A model generated the notes under the pieces. The model had not been told where the DNA came from. It worked only from the letters and a program-made list of their open reading frames with translations, and did no database searches. A stretch of DNA of 64,000 bases from Chamaecrista fasciculata (taxonomy: Eukaryota > Streptophyta > Magnoliopsida > Fabales > Fabaceae), in assembly GCA_003254925.1 (NCBI GenBank), contig QANZ01037658.1, positions 7,307 through 71,306 on the forward strand. Reading direction: 5' to 3'. Of the stretch, positions 1 to 9,414 are shown one piece after another; the first letter of the stretch is position 1; each line of letters starts with the position of its first letter. A program made the translations under genes and the position numbers.

Positions 1-500
1 AGAGAGAAGTCGAATTCCTCCTTGTAGAGAGAGAAAAATTCGACACCCACCTTCCTAGAGAGAGAAGTCGATTTTCTTCTAAGGAGTTAGAAGAGTTATC
101 GAAAGTTGTGGGTTCTAAGGGTTTGTAGAGAACAATAGAACAAAAGGAGTTTTGTTGCTGATTGTTGCTCTGTGGCGCCATCCACCTGGAGTTCAGAGAA
201 AGAGTTCCTGAATTCACAAACTGTAGATTGGATCCCGAGTCTCTTTGGAGAAAGAGGCGTGGAGGCTAGCACCTCGTGTTCGGGAAACTGTTCGTGTGGA
301 TCACCGGTAGAGGAAGGACGTGGAGACGGACTTCTAGACTCACCAGTATCACCAATCCGATTGAAAGCCTGAGGTATAACACTTTTCGTATCTGGTTTTA
401 AATTCAGCTAGCGGATCTCAGGGTGGGTTTTCCTCAGGGGCGCAAGTTTTTTTTATTTTACGTTTCTTCCGCTGCATGTTTCCCTGGGGATTTCCCAACA
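1..500 (+). mobile_element. 3' end of a long LTR (copia family A) entering from the left edge
   Basis: The stretch aligns by eye, in opposite orientation, with the 3' part of the solo LTR at 32968-35029: repeated agagagaga/cgattt blocks, then gctagcacc, gttcgtgtggatcaccgg and ctagcggatc in the same order. It ends with CCAACA at 495-500, the same terminus as the solo LTR. NB-LRR coding sequence starts at 501, not a primer-binding site, so this is either the 3' LTR of a plus-oriented element or a solo LTR; the rest lies outside the window. The open frame at 172-372 is LTR sequence, not a gene. Confidence 0.85.
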
Positions 501-3036
501 AGATATTCACCTCATCCTCCTTAGATAACCTTATAAGGTTTGGTAGATTTCCCAGTCTCAAAAGTTCCAAAGCTTTGAAACCATTAGCAAATTCACCATC
601 ATAGGATTGCTCATTTATGTATTGCAAATTATTCATGTCAAACACATCTAATCTCTTCAGAGAGGGTAGTTTCCCCAGTGGTTGAAGTGATAGACAGTAT
701 TTGCAACCCGAGAGTCCTATACGATACAGATCTTTAAAGGTAGGACCCATCCATTGAGGAAGTTGAACACCCATATATCCTATCACGTCCAAAGTTTGAA
801 GCTGTGGATGAGGATGAAGCACTTCAAGAATCTGCTCCACATTTTCTTGTGATGACTGTGATTCTTCATTTCTTTCCCATGACAATAAATTGCTCAATTG
901 CTTACCCACTAAATTTGCAGCTTTTGCATCCATCACACTTGGTACTTTCTCCAAGTGCTTGATGTGAAGCTCCCCTTTGAGTTTCAAGCTCCCTAATTCT
1001 TCCAACAAGAACCCTTTTTGATTAAGAACAATGTATATATTTAAGGTCCTTAAGGAAGTTAGCTGACCCATCTCTGGAGCCAAGATGAATAATGATCTAC
1101 ATCCTTCCAAATATAGATGTCTGAGAGCTTTCAAGCATTTCAGGTTGTTAGGTAACATTGTAAGAAGATAACAATGCTCCAAATTCAAAATCTGCAAGTT
1201 CCAAAGTGTACAAATGGAATCAGGTAGCCATGTAAAACGACCATTAGAAAGGTTCAAGTACCTTAGATGTTTTAGACTTCCAATCAAAGGAGACAACATT
1301 TCTCGGCCCATGATAGCTAGAACCCTCAAAGAATGACACTTCAGTAAGTCATCAAGTGGTGAGTGGTCTTTATAATGGATTGGCGTAATAAATGTCTTCA
1401 AGGATCTAATGTGGTGCAATTGCATCGAAAAGTGTTCAATAGATTCCTCAGAACTGTAAAGATGACGAGTTCTTTCAAATATGTCAGTTGTGGCATTGTC
1501 ATCTGCAATGCAGTAGCATTCCTCTTCCATGACAGATCGAGCGAGATCATGAATAAGATCATGGATCTTGAACCTTGTAATGTTGCCAAATGCATCTATA
1601 TGAACATGCTGGAAAAATGATCTCCTATATAACTGATTCCACACCGCATTGCCGCTATCTTCCACTTCCAATATCTCATTAGATGAAATGAAGCCATTAG
1701 CCATCCAAAGTTCAATTATAAATTGCTTGCATATTACTTCAGTTTTTGGAAATATTGCACAAAAGGATAAACACTGTCTCAACTTTGCCGGTAAATCCAA
1801 ATAACTTAGTCTCAATGCAGGCATGATCAAACTCTCTTCTTGTGGTAAACTCCAAAGATTGCTTTCCATAACATAGAGCCAATCCTTTACCTCGCTTCTA
1901 AAATGCAAAAAACTTCCTAGAGCTTCAATTGCAAGAGGCACTCCCGCACATTTCTTTACTATCTCCTTTCCTATGGCCACGAGTTCTGCGCGCTCTCCCT
2001 TGTCCTGTTCAAAAGTTCGCTGTTTGAATAGTTCCCAACAATCATCTTCGGATAATACTGATAATCGATGAGGAGGCACAGTTCCCATGATGGATGCAAC
2101 CTTTGTAAGACGAGTAGTGACCAAAACTGAAGCACCCTTTGATCCACAAGACAATATATACTTCAACCTGTCCCAATTATGTTGATCATCATTGCATACA
2201 TTGTCCAAAACCAATAAAAATCTCCTACCTTGAAGCACATCTCGAGCCCTTTTCTGCAGTGACTGAAGATCTAGATCTTGGCAGTTCCCATTTCCAAAGG
2301 TTGAATTGACTATAACTTTTAACATTCTCTTCAAACTGAGATCTTCAGAAATGCAAACCCAAATTCTTAAGTCAAAATGATTAACCACCCTGTCATGATT
2401 GAAGACGAGTTTGGCAAGTGTGGTCTTTCCAAGACCACCTATACCTACAATGGGATAGATTATGAGGTCTTCATAATTTGAAGCATTGCCAACTAAAAAA
2501 TCTACAATCTTTTCTTTATCTTCTTCTCTTCCATAGACTTGAGATCTATGAATGATTGAGGTCCCATGACACCATTCCATGACTTCATTTCTCCTCTCAG
2601 TGAGTTTCTCATGCAAATGAAACATCATCTTTTCCTTAGAAGTTTCATCTAATCTCTCCTCTATCTCTTTCATTTTCTTAGCACTTTTATAACGGAACCA
2701 AACAAGCTTGGGATGTAAATAGTAAAAGAAAGAACATTGTACCTTGTCTGATGACACATACAGGAGCCCCTGGGATTCCAATTCAAGGGCTTCACTTGAA
2801 CATTCATCTAAGATGTCAACAAGAAAATGAGCTGCATCTTTAAGCTTGTTCAGCCAATTCTTGAGAGCTATGTTTGTGAGTTGCTTCTCCTCAGCATCTT
2901 CAAGCACAGCCTTTATAGCAGTGAGAGTTTTGGAAAGCTTTTTCATTTCTTCATTGACACCCATGATTAACCCAAGCTCATTTTGAATAAGTGAGCTCAA
3001 ATTGTCAAGGGCAATTTCAACCACAACCTCAGCCAT
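418..3036 (-). CDS. CC-NB-LRR disease-resistance protein, 3' end replaced by LTR sequence
   Basis: This is an RGA/Rx-type intracellular immune receptor (coiled coil, NB-ARC ATPase, LRR) that in the family senses pathogen effectors. Seen in 872 residues: Rx-like CC 1-90; P-loop GIGGLGKTT 198-206; RNBS-A near 221; kinase-2 LLVLDNVCND near 274-283, where most relatives have LDDVWNE; RNBS-B near 301-310; GLPL motif as AGVPLA near 364; RNBS-D near 414-431; MHD motif changed to IHD at 491-493; then LRRs from about 585. The ATG at 3036 starts MAEVVVEIAL, matching paralogues at 22037 and 26048. Native coding stops after residue 845 at position 501. The last 27 residues, basic and lysine-rich, are encoded by an inserted LTR, so about 100-200 residues of distal LRR expected from the paralogues are missing. 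The frame is open, but inference favours a damaged gene; whether a truncated receptor is made is unknown. Confidence 0.85.
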   Translation of the reverse strand: MAEVVVEIALDNLSSLIQNELGLIMGVNEEMKKLSKTLTAIKAVLEDAEEKQLTNIALKNWLNKLKDAAHFLVDILDECSSEALELESQGLLYVSSDKVQCSFFYYLHPKLVWFRYKSAKKMKEIEERLDETSKEKMMFHLHEKLTERRNEVMEWCHGTSIIHRSQVYGREEDKEKIVDFLVGNASNYEDLIIYPIVGIGGLGKTTLAKLVFNHDRVVNHFDLRIWVCISEDLSLKRMLKVIVNSTFGNGNCQDLDLQSLQKRARDVLQGRRFLLVLDNVCNDDQHNWDRLKYILSCGSKGASVLVTTRLTKVASIMGTVPPHRLSVLSEDDCWELFKQRTFEQDKGERAELVAIGKEIVKKCAGVPLAIEALGSFLHFRSEVKDWLYVMESNLWSLPQEESLIMPALRLSYLDLPAKLRQCLSFCAIFPKTEVICKQFIIELWMANGFISSNEILEVEDSGNAVWNQLYRRSFFQHVHIDAFGNITRFKIHDLIHDLARSVMEEECYCIADDNATTDIFERTRHLYSSEESIEHFSMQLHHIRSLKTFITPIHYKDHSPLDDLLKCHSLRVLAIMGREMLSPLIGSLKHLRYLNLSNGRFTWLPDSICTLWNLQILNLEHCYLLTMLPNNLKCLKALRHLYLEGCRSLFILAPEMGQLTSLRTLNIYIVLNQKGFLLEELGSLKLKGELHIKHLEKVPSVMDAKAANLVGKQLSNLLSWERNEESQSSQENVEQILEVLHPHPQLQTLDVIGYMGVQLPQWMGPTFKDLYRIGLSGCKYCLSLQPLGKLPSLKRLDVFDMNNLQYINEQSYDGEFANGFKALELLRLGNLPNLIRLSKEDEVNILLGNPQGNMQRKKRKIKKTCAPEENPP

Positions 3037-6000
3037 CAGCTATAATTGTCAAGATGAAAACAGAGAAGAATGTAAATGTGAGTGAGTATGAACGCTTGCC
3101 AAAAGCACTTGTGAAGCAGGAAGAGATAATAACTACAGAGACAGAAGCTTAGTGGGTTGACTTGTGAGTTGTGATTGTAAAATCAAAAGGAGAGTCTCAC
3201 AAGCTGGAGGAGAGAAGTCTATAATGTGTTTAATCCATCTTCAGATGCAGCATTGACAATTGGAAAGTTCTTGAAAGCAACAATAAATATTATTATGGTT
3301 TGTTTGACTTTTAATATTGAAAAGTATGAGAAAACTTGTTTCCTAAGTTTTGTCATTCTTTCTGGTCTTTACGTTGGTCCCAAAATTACAATTTAGTCTC
3401 TGAAATTAAAAATACAGTTTTGGGTCGTTGTTCTTTTTAAAAATATCAATTATATAGTTCTCAGGGATAAAGTTTTGGGGACTAAGTTGTTGATGTTTGT
3501 AAATAAATCATGACAAAAAAAATATACCAATATTCAGGGACTAAATTATAATTTTAGGACAAATTCAAGGACTAAAGAATAGGTTTACTCTTTTTTATTT
3601 TGTTTTCAGAAACATAAGCGTTTTTTTTAAAAAAGATTAACTTTTAACAATGTTAATAGAAGCATTATGATTGGTAGTAATTTGCAGTAACAACTTTAGG
3701 AAATTTGGATGAGTAATTTTACTTTTGAAGCATAAATGACGAGTTGAATGAAAATGAAACAAGGAAACTGTACTTGTACGTGTTCTGGTAATGAGTAGTT
3801 TTATGTTTGGAGATAATTCAGCTATACTAAAAAGTCATTCTTTTCCACCAAAAAAAAAAAGTCATTCTTCAGTTCAATCTGAAATTTTATAAAAGTAATA
3901 GTAAACTACAATAATAATCGTGCTTACCATACTGACACGTCCATAAAAATTACTTAATTCTTAGTTCATTCCCTGTGTAACAGTTTTTATAGCTATGGTT
4001 CATAGGTAACTGAATACAGTGATTTTTAATTGTAGTACACTAGTTCTGAATCATTCATTTACTATTTGTATTGCTGAATTACAATACATATGTTATAAAA
4101 TCTTACTCTTTAGTAAACTGTATAACTTAGTCATTTGTATTATCTGTCAAATTATACCTATTAATTTATTAAACAAGTTAATTGAATCTAACTAATTTTT
4201 TGCAAAACTGATGTGCTTGTTTTTTGGATTTTCTGCATGGTAATTAAACTCAATACCCATAATCTTATGCCAAAGAGATACTTCTTTAGCATTTTTATCT
4301 ATGTGCTTAAGAGACACAGAATTCTCTTTCCTAACCATCATACTGATATTTTATTGTGTTTATTTTCATAAAACTTCACAAACACTTGAAGAGTAAACAT
4401 ACAATTTAGTCTCCGAAAGATACACTAGTTGACAATTCAGTCCCTGAAATTCTAGTTTACATACTTACATCTTTTAAAGTTGTGGAGGCAATACAACATG
4501 ACTAACTTGCTGGGACAAAATGACTAAAATATATTGGTTGCACAACCTCAAGGGATTAAAGACGTCAAATAAACTTTCAGGGATCAATTTTATATGTTTA
4601 CTCTTTATTGAATGTGAAGAGCTTATTTTGGAAGTCAAAAAGAGAAGAAAGCAAGTTTCAAGGTTGAACCAAATGCAATTGTATATGTCAGGTGTCGAAT
4701 CCAACAAATTAAATCCTACTTTCTTAATATTCCTAAATTTATAGCAAGTGAGAGTAGGGTCGAATCCACAGGGAAAGATGACTAAATCCAAGTTCAATTA
4801 AATGATCAAGAAAGAAATGGAGATTGCAAAGTGAATTTGAAGAAATAAAAATTGACAAGTGAATGAAAATAAGGACTAAATTGATATCAGAGTTTAATTA
4901 ACTAAAAAGCAATAAAATAGATTTAAGAAACTAAATTATAAAAATGCCTAACCAGGTTGTGTATTGAAATGGAGTCTCATTAGTTAATCATTGACAAAAT
5001 ATTTCACTCTCTTAAGTTCACTTAGCTTGATAGAAAATCAGATTCCATCAATATCTCACAAAAATCAGAAGTTGGAACCGACCTACCTTCATTTATCTCA
5101 AACTCTTAAGTAACAGACTCTCAAGTTCAAGAACAATTAAAGCAAGAGATGAACTAAGCCTAATTTAACTAGGTCTCAGTGGTGGTAGCTAAATCAGAGA
5201 TTCTTTCTCACACTTTGAAAACAGAAATGAAGCAAATCTCCTCTCAAAGCATGTGTCACTTCTCTAAACATCAAACAAAGATTTGAGCCTAGATGACAAG
5301 ATTAATCATGAATGAAATACAATTAGGAGCTCTTTAATATCATCCATCCAAGACAATCATAGAATTAAAATCAGAGAAAGAATCAAAACTCAAGAAAAGT
5401 AGAATTTCATTAAGCTCAAAACATATAGTCTCATAACATAATCAACTCCAAGTCTTTACACAACCTAGTTAGATAACTACTACAAAATTAAAGCTAAGAT
5501 GAGAAAATAATCAAATCTAAATAAAGAAAAGAAGAAGATGGCTGCTTCCAAAACCCTTGAGCTGCTGCCTTGCGTCTCCTCTTGCTGCCTCTATGCGTGT
5601 GTGTGGGTTCTATATATATGCCTCCTTTTGCCTTTAAAACCCTAAGCCACGTGCTACCCTTGAAATGAAATCAAATTTCTTCTTGCAATTGAAATGGACA
5701 TGTGGCACATTGTGATTGGTTCTTCAAATTAATGTCTTTAAAATATTTACCTGCAGTACTATGGGCATAACAACACAGAAAAATGGCAAAGAGTGCTATG
5801 GGCATAACACCCAGAAAAATGGCAGCTTGAGAGAGATTGAAACAAAAGCAACAAGAAACAAAAAGCTATAAAATCTAACACATGAACGGATTGTGTGGCC
5901 ATTAAAATGAAGTATTTGGGTTAGAAAAATGTACATAAATGAGATGCTAACAGTATAAAAAGCAATAACACAGGCATAATTGCAAACTGTAATAGAACCT

Positions 6001-6323
6001 TGTTTATGCCAGAAGATCCTTGATGATTACAGCAAACATGGTAGTTGGCAGAAAATGAAAGGTAGATGCAACTTCCAAAATACAAAATGAGCCATCTATT
6101 CTAGATTTTTTACAGTATTGAAACATTAAAAATTTAGCTACATTTGAAAAGCCCATGTTTAACTTAATTAGCCACATTTGAAAAGCACCAGTTCCTTTGG
6201 AGAGACACAGGTCTTCTTCGTCCATTGGAATAGTTGAATCCAAACAAAGCTGAAGCAGAAACAACTCCTTAACTCATCTTCAAAATCCTTCTTGTAACTA
6301 AACTAGATACAAAGTGGAGAATA
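3037..6323. other. Intergenic, no gene seen; repeat debris
   Basis: No credible coding exon is visible. About 3350-3600 carries inverted lagtccctga-type arms, a degraded fold-back element. The part 3900-4140 resembles 16290-16460 and 25530-25740, and 4380-4510 is almost repeated at 9290-9420. These are shared flanks of the NB-LRR copies. 5755-5830 contains a short near-direct repeat of a 'gggcataaca...cagaaaaatggca' phrase. 6010-6210 is one copy of a roughly 200-bp module that recurs in the cluster. Confidence 0.6.
4686..5880. repeat. Unclassified LTR-like repeat
   Basis: The segment is bounded by TGTCAGGTGTC on the left and ATCTAACA on the right, that is TG...CA ends. It contains a gtcgaatccacaggg phrase that I associate with plant repeats, a TATA-like tctatatatatgcc near 5610, and no coding sequence. 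I could not find a matching 5-bp target duplication (left gtata, right catga), so a solo LTR is only a guess. Confidence 0.3.
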
Positions 6324-7780
6324 TTAAACTTTCTTCTTCTCTTTGAACTCTGAACTAGAAGTGGATTCGTTTTTTGCCGAATTCCCTGCTCTCCGGAGGC
6401 CCTCTCTAAGTCCGATCACGATGAACAAGTTAGTCAGAGTAAGAAGCGACTCAGCCCCACCATGTAACCAGTCTACATTGGACAGAGAAGTTCCATACTG
6501 AACTTTTGCTGTCATGCCATGTCAAGTAAACACAACTTAGACATTCTTGAACTATTCTCATATATCCTAGGGTAATTCTGAGCTAAAATGCATCTTTGGG
6601 AAAAGTGAATTTACCATAAATTCCAGCTGGTACTGCTCCGTTATTGTGTGATCAGCAGAGTTGCAAGGTCCAGATAAAAAAAAATCAGCAAAGTTGTCAT
6701 CTTAACCAAGAAAAAAAAGCATATGCTAAAAGAATTATAGTAGTGGCTAATTGGCTATGATGCTGTAAAATGTAAACGAATGCAAAGATCAACATGGAAA
6801 AATAAGCTTAGTAATAAAGGCAAAAGTACTCTTGATACCTCCAAGGTATGGAGTCAATTTTAGTAGTACTCCAAAGTTTTTTGGGTTATACCCCCAATCT
6901 TTTGTTTTTTGTGTCAATTGTACTCCCACTTTGGAGGTACAACTGACTCAAATATGAAACATTGGGGGTACAATAGACCCAAAAAGAACTTTGGGATACA
7001 ACTGAAATAGACCTCATACTTTGAGGGTATCGAGAGTGCCTATAACTAATTTTGAGCAAAATTGAAGAACCTGCAACGAGAATATGGATTTTGAATTCTA
7101 CAAACCATAAGTGGTTTCAACCGAATATTTCATATAAAGAACACCACATTAAGAAAGAGTACAAAAGAGAACAAGATATAGTAAGAGTAAGACTAATTAG
7201 AGTGAAAATTGAGCAAACTAGCATATTAACTAAAGAGAACAAGATATAGCAAGAGTAGCAGTAATAAGAGTGAAAATTGAGCAAACTAGCATATTTACGA
7301 GGTCCTTTTACAATCCTATTTCACTCAAACCCAAATTCATTATTAATCCTGATGACATAGAAAGTATACAAGATGTAAGATGAAACAACAAAGCAATGGC
7401 ATTAGAAAAGGAAGAAGGGAGAAGAACTAACTTGTGGCACCAACAAAAGCAAGCAAAAAGTAGAAGCCAAAGAGAGTGAGTTTGGGAGCAGAGTTAGATT
7501 TGGTGATGAAGTACAAGAAACCAATGTAAGGAAAGAGGGAAATTGCAAATAGCTGCGAAGCAATGCTCTGGGAATCAATGGAAGGTGCCCATGGATCAAC
7601 AACAGGAAGAGGCAAACCGCATACAATTCCCACTCTTCTCACCCTGTAATTCTTGACTCTTGTCAATGGGATGAAGGGACCAAATTGAGAACGCAGAAAG
7701 GTGGATGGGGTAATATTAGCATTTAAAATGGTGTTGGGGGTTTTGGTTTTACAAAGAGATACAGAAAGGGTTAACGCCAT
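6324..7780 (-). CDS. DUF3593 family, probably plastid-targeted membrane protein (3 exons)
   Basis: A three-exon model explains two separate frames: exon 1 7432-7780, exon 2 6615-6632 (only 18 nt), exon 3 6324-6508. All junctions are GT/AG and phase is kept, giving 183 residues. Exon 1 starts MALTLSVSLC and has a Ser/Thr/Arg-rich leader typical of a transit peptide, then two hydrophobic stretches (near SQLFAISLFPYIGFLYF and LTLFGFYFLLAF). Exon 2 supplies IPAGIY, and exon 3 gives the conserved YGTSLSNVDWLHGGAESL and a third hydrophobic segment, ending in a charged EKKKV tail. I recognise the family as DUF3593 of plants and cyanobacteria; its function is not known to me. A fold-back element (6815-7050) sits in intron 1. 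A dead copy of the 5' end is at about 24.2 kb. Confidence 0.8.
6815..7050. repeat. Fold-back (TIR) element inside intron 1 of the DUF3593 gene
   Basis: The two ends are imperfect reverse complements: left 'aagtactcttgatacctccaa' type sequence against right 'gagggtatcgagagtgcct' type sequence. Repeated phrases about 'actccaaag' and 'ggggta' lie inside. It is non-coding and about 235 bp, a MITE-like insertion. Confidence 0.55.
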
Positions 7781-9414
7781 ACTGTTGATTTCAATTTCTA
7801 AGTTTCATCCGAATGAATTCATAAGACCAAAGCTTTGAACTTGAAGAGAGATGATAAAGGAGAATTGCTTACTGGTGTCTGTCGCTAAACTGGAAGTTCA
7901 TGAAGAAATTGTTGAATCAGAGAACATTGAGGTGAAGGAAGTCAGTAATTATCCTTGTAGAAATAAATAAAACAAAGTATTGAGAGAAATAGAGGGATAA
8001 AGATTGAATGGATAAGTGGAGAAGCAAATAAGCGTCAATTTGGCAGTCGTGGATTTTGTTTGGTCTCCTCGCTACTGTGTTGGATGATAAAAGAAAGGCC
8101 AAAGTCCTTTTTTGTCCCTCAAATTTGTTCAAAGTCTCGTTTTAGTCCCTCAAGTTTTCAAAAATATCTACGTTAGTACTTGACTTTTTTCCATCCACAT
8201 TTTCGTTAAAAAAGAAGAAGGAAAAACTAACTTTAATGTCCTGAAGTTTTATTTTTCTTGCATTTAAGTCATTTTCCTTTTATAATAGAATCAAAATATA
8301 AGAAAAAAAAATAAGTTAGAGTTTTAATTGATTTTACCCAAAAGAAAAAAACTTCAGCTTCTCCTTCTGCAATCTCATCTTCTTCAACCATTCTTCATTC
8401 CTCCTCCTTCTTCTTTTCTCCGCTGCGCAAGGCAAAGCTTCAACCGTCACTGAAACTCTATGCACCGGACAGTGCTTCAGCCTTCAGCACTGGCGATTGA
8501 AGTAGTTTTTGTTTTTTGGCGAAATCAAGTAAAAATCTAATTTATTTATTTTTTCTCGCATTTTTATCTTATTATAAAAGAAAAAGGACTTCAATGAAAA
8601 ATAATAAAATTTTTGATAGAATAAAGTTAATTTTTCCCTTTTTTAAGAGAAAAGTTGGATGGAAAAGAGTCAAGGACTAACAATGAAATTTTTTGGAAAC
8701 TTGAGAGACCAATACGGAACAAAAAAAATTTGAGGGACCAAAACAAAACTTTGAACAAATTTGAAGGATCAAAATAAAACTTTAACTTAAAAAACATTGT
8801 AGAGGTGTGGTGACTGGTGAACAATAGTGCTTCAAATTCATTCTTTTGATGCATTATCGTGGTGAGTTGGGATTTGTTTCTTTTCTTATTAGTCCTAAAA
8901 GATTCTTTGTTCTCCAGCCTTTGGTGGGCTCTACATTTTCATTCATTTTATATCTAGAACCAACCAATCTTGAAATAAGATTGATGTATTACCATATAAT
9001 TGATAAATATTGTGTCATACATAATATTAATATACCTTGCCTACTTTTCTTTTCTTTTATAAGTTATGAAGGGGTGTCCTGTGGGCTAGTGGCCATGCGA
9101 AAACTGTGGTGGCCATGCGAAAATTGTAACTTATTTTTATTATCTGTCAGAATTGTACCTATTAGTTTAATAAAAAAGTTAATTCAATCTGACTAATTTA
9201 TTGTAAAAGCGATGTGTTTTTTTTTCTGCATGGTAATTAAACACAACCCAGAATCTTTTGCCAACCAGAATAAACGTACAATTTAGTCTCTGAAACACTT
9301 GAAGAGTAAACATACAATTTAGTCTCTGAAAGATACATCAATTGACAATTCAGTCCCTGAAATTCTAGTTTACATACTTACATCTTTTAAAGTTGTGGAG
9401 GCAATACAACGTGA
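7781..9414. other. Intergenic region with a long fold-back repeat
   Basis: No gene is recognised. 8102-8785 is a fold-back element, listed separately. 8785-9060 ('ggtgtggtga...tgcattatcg...accttgcctac') is present again at about 22915-23190 and 25115-25340. 9280-9420 repeats the module at 4380-4510. These shared pieces mark duplicated flanks of the NB-LRR copies. Confidence 0.55.
8102..8785. repeat. Fold-back element with 'tttagtccctcaagttt' arms
   Basis: The left arm (tcgttttagtccctcaag, then ccatccaca) is mirrored by the right arm (ggatggaaaag, then gagggaccaaaac). The core at about 8360-8500 is more GC-rich and coding-like (cttctccttctgc ... actctatgcaccgg). A diverged copy with the same core lies at about 24500-25110, and a right-arm copy at about 22720-22915. 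Confidence 0.6.

Noticed and set aside
172..372. A 66-residue open frame at the left edge
   Set aside because: It lies in sequence that aligns with the LTR at 32968-35029; no conservation as a protein.
4686..5880. A confident solo LTR call
   Set aside because: Ends are TG...CA but the flanks do not show a target duplication, so I kept it only as an unclassified repeat.
7402..7626. A second small protein overlapping DUF3593 exon 1
   Set aside because: It is in another frame of the same strand and shows no family similarity; the exon model explains the region.
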